From a virus: a DNA stretch of 31,982 bases. How positions within the stretch are numbered: the first letter of the stretch is position 1; the number at the start of each line of letters is the position of its first letter. Position numbers and translations under genes: made by a program. Of this stretch, positions 30,972-31,982 are shown in pieces. Location of the stretch: positions 1 to 31,982 of the IMG/VR virus record IMGVR_UViG_3300042923_001770; one strand, given 5' to 3'. The notes under the pieces are model-generated. The model was not told where the DNA came from. It saw only the letters and a program-made list of their open reading frames with translations, and searched no databases.

Positions 30972-31982
30972 ATGTCTGTTAAAAAGCTCGATGATGGTCG
31001 ATATGAAGTGGACATTAGACCGACCGGGCGTAACGGAAAACGCATCCGTCGGAAGTTCGACAAGAAAAGCGAGGCGATGGCTTTTGAAAAGCATACTCAA
31101 TATAACCATCACTCAAAGGAATGGCTTTCAAAACCCACGGACAAACGCCAATTGTCGGAACTGAAAGAGTTATGGTGGAAGCTGAAAGGTAAACATGAGG
31201 AGCACGGTCAATCGTATCTCAGGAAAATTGAGCGTTTCGAAACGATGACCGGAAATCCGTGCGCTTTCCAGATCACCAAGAGCCTGATAACGCAATATTG
31301 TGCTCAACGCCGGGGTGAAGGTATTAAGCCAACTACCATCAACCGCGACCTGATCACGTTAGGTGGGATGTTCACAACCCTGATTGAGTCAGAACTGTAT
31401 AACGGTGAGCATCCATTCAGGGGATTCAAAAAACTGAAAGAGCAGACAGCCGAAACGGGCTATCTCACTCTTGAGGAAATTGACGCCTTACTTGCTGAGC
31501 TCTCAGGTGATAATCGTAAAATTGCGGTTTTGTGTTTAAGTACCGGGGCAAGATGGGGAGAAGCTGCGCGATTGAAGGCGGAGAATGTGATTCATAACCG
31601 GGTGTCTTTCGTTAAGACGAAAACCAACACACCGCGCACGGTCCCGATCTCTGATGACGTTGCGGCTTACGTAGTCGGCAAAACACGAGGTTTTCTGTTT
31701 CCTGAGGCCAGTTATGCTGACTTCAGGCGAACCCTCAAAGAGGTTAAGCCCGATTTACCGGCCGGACAAGCAACACATGCGCTACGACACTCTTTCGCGA
31801 CGCACTTTATGATTAACGGGGGCAACATCATCACACTACAGAGGATCTTAGGTCATACGAAAATTGCGCAGACAATGGTCTATGCGCACTTCGCTCCTCA
31901 GTACCTGCAGGACGCGATTTCGCTTAACCCATTGAAGGGTGCTAATGGTGGTCAGAGTGTCCACAATGTGTCCACACCCTAG
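30972..31982 (+). CDS. int: Int, tyrosine-type integrase (P2 family)
   Basis: The 336-residue integrase begins MSVKKLDDGRYEVDIRPTGR, an arm-binding domain almost the same as P2. The catalytic residues are Arg194 (TGARWGEA), Lys217, His269-x-x-Arg272 (HALRHSF), His295 (LGHTKI) and Tyr304 (MVYAHF). All are intact. GGGAGG lies before the ATG. It integrates and, with Cox, excises the prophage; attachment specificity is likely P2-like, though the core is outside the window. The stop is the last codon of the window. Confidence 0.97.
   Translation: MSVKKLDDGRYEVDIRPTGRNGKRIRRKFDKKSEAMAFEKHTQYNHHSKEWLSKPTDKRQLSELKELWWKLKGKHEEHGQSYLRKIERFETMTGNPCAFQITKSLITQYCAQRRGEGIKPTTINRDLITLGGMFTTLIESELYNGEHPFRGFKKLKEQTAETGYLTLEEIDALLAELSGDNRKIAVLCLSTGARWGEAARLKAENVIHNRVSFVKTKTNTPRTVPISDDVAAYVVGKTRGFLFPEASYADFRRTLKEVKPDLPAGQATHALRHSFATHFMINGGNIITLQRILGHTKIAQTMVYAHFAPQYLQDAISLNPLKGANGGQSVHNVSTP

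Larger units (their letters stand above)
1..31982. mobile_element. P2-like prophage, near-complete, from ogr-side cargo gene to int
   Basis: The gene order int-C-cox-fil-B-A-cos-Q-P-O-N-M-L-X-holin-K-lysB-lysC-R-S-V-W-J-I-H-G-FI-FII-E-T-U-D-ogr is that of an integrated P2 genome, which is opened at attP between ogr and int. Every essential P2 head, tail, lysis, replication and lysogeny gene can be assigned and none is visibly broken, so the prophage may be inducible. The att cores are not in the window: int ends on its last base and the DUF262 stop codon is its first three bases. Four places carry non-core cargo: 1-1059, 8106-8314, 13316-15825 and 24883-26634. Core genes are GC-rich; cargo is distinctly AT-rich, which suggests separate acquisition. 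Confidence 0.97.

Overview
The window is an essentially complete P2-like (Peduovirus-type) prophage of an enterobacterium. It runs from a cargo gene at the ogr end (position 1) to the stop codon of the integrase (31982). Gene order, gene lengths and many near-identical protein motifs match coliphage P2. Examples are Cox, gpB, gpX and gpR, the gpA tyrosines with the nick site inside gene A, the gpO protease triad D19/H48/S107, and a 19-base cos sequence that, as I remember P2, differs at one position. The host is very probably a member of Enterobacterales; the sequence does not let me name the genus. Both att sites should lie just outside the window.

Layout, left to right. 1-1059 is an AT-rich DUF262 cargo gene between ogr and the attachment end. 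1322-7940 holds ogr and the tail operon D-U-T-E'/E-FII-FI, read leftward from an Ogr-dependent late promoter at about 8.0 kb. 8106-8314 is a small rightward gene for a 40-residue membrane protein, with a Fur-box-like element and its own terminator. 8333-13249 is the baseplate and fibre operon G-H-I-J-W-V. 13316-15825 is an AT-rich insert between S and V. 15903-18238 is the tail-completion and lysis group S-R-lysC-lysB-K-holin-X. 18238-24569 is the head group L-M-N-O and, divergently, P-Q. cos is at 24736-24754. 24883-26634 is a second cargo interval. 26640-31982 holds replication gene A with its internal origin, small early genes, B, a Fil-like gene, cox, the immunity switch, repressor C and int.

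The most unusual part is the S-V insert. It is flanked by two 75-base direct repeats (57/75 identical), each carrying the V start region and an Ogr-type operator GTTGT-N12-AAAAC. A strong terminator lies on its S side. Inside is a gene for a multi-pass membrane diguanylate cyclase. About 315 bases upstream of that gene, on the same strand, a good sigma70-type promoter starts exactly at a 107-nt RNA that can fold into a closed multibranch structure of four hairpins plus a possible pseudoknot, followed by a terminator-like hairpin. The organisation recalls the C4/CI antisense RNAs of phages P1, P7 and P4, but here it precedes a c-di-GMP synthase. I regard this as the best candidate for an undescribed regulatory system in the window.

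How the parts work together: C and Cox control lysogeny and excision with Int. gpA nicks the origin to start rolling-circle replication with gpB. Ogr then activates the late promoters for capsid, tail and lysis genes. The DUF262, DGC, small membrane and two-TM genes have no place in virion production and look like lysogenic-conversion or defence cargo.
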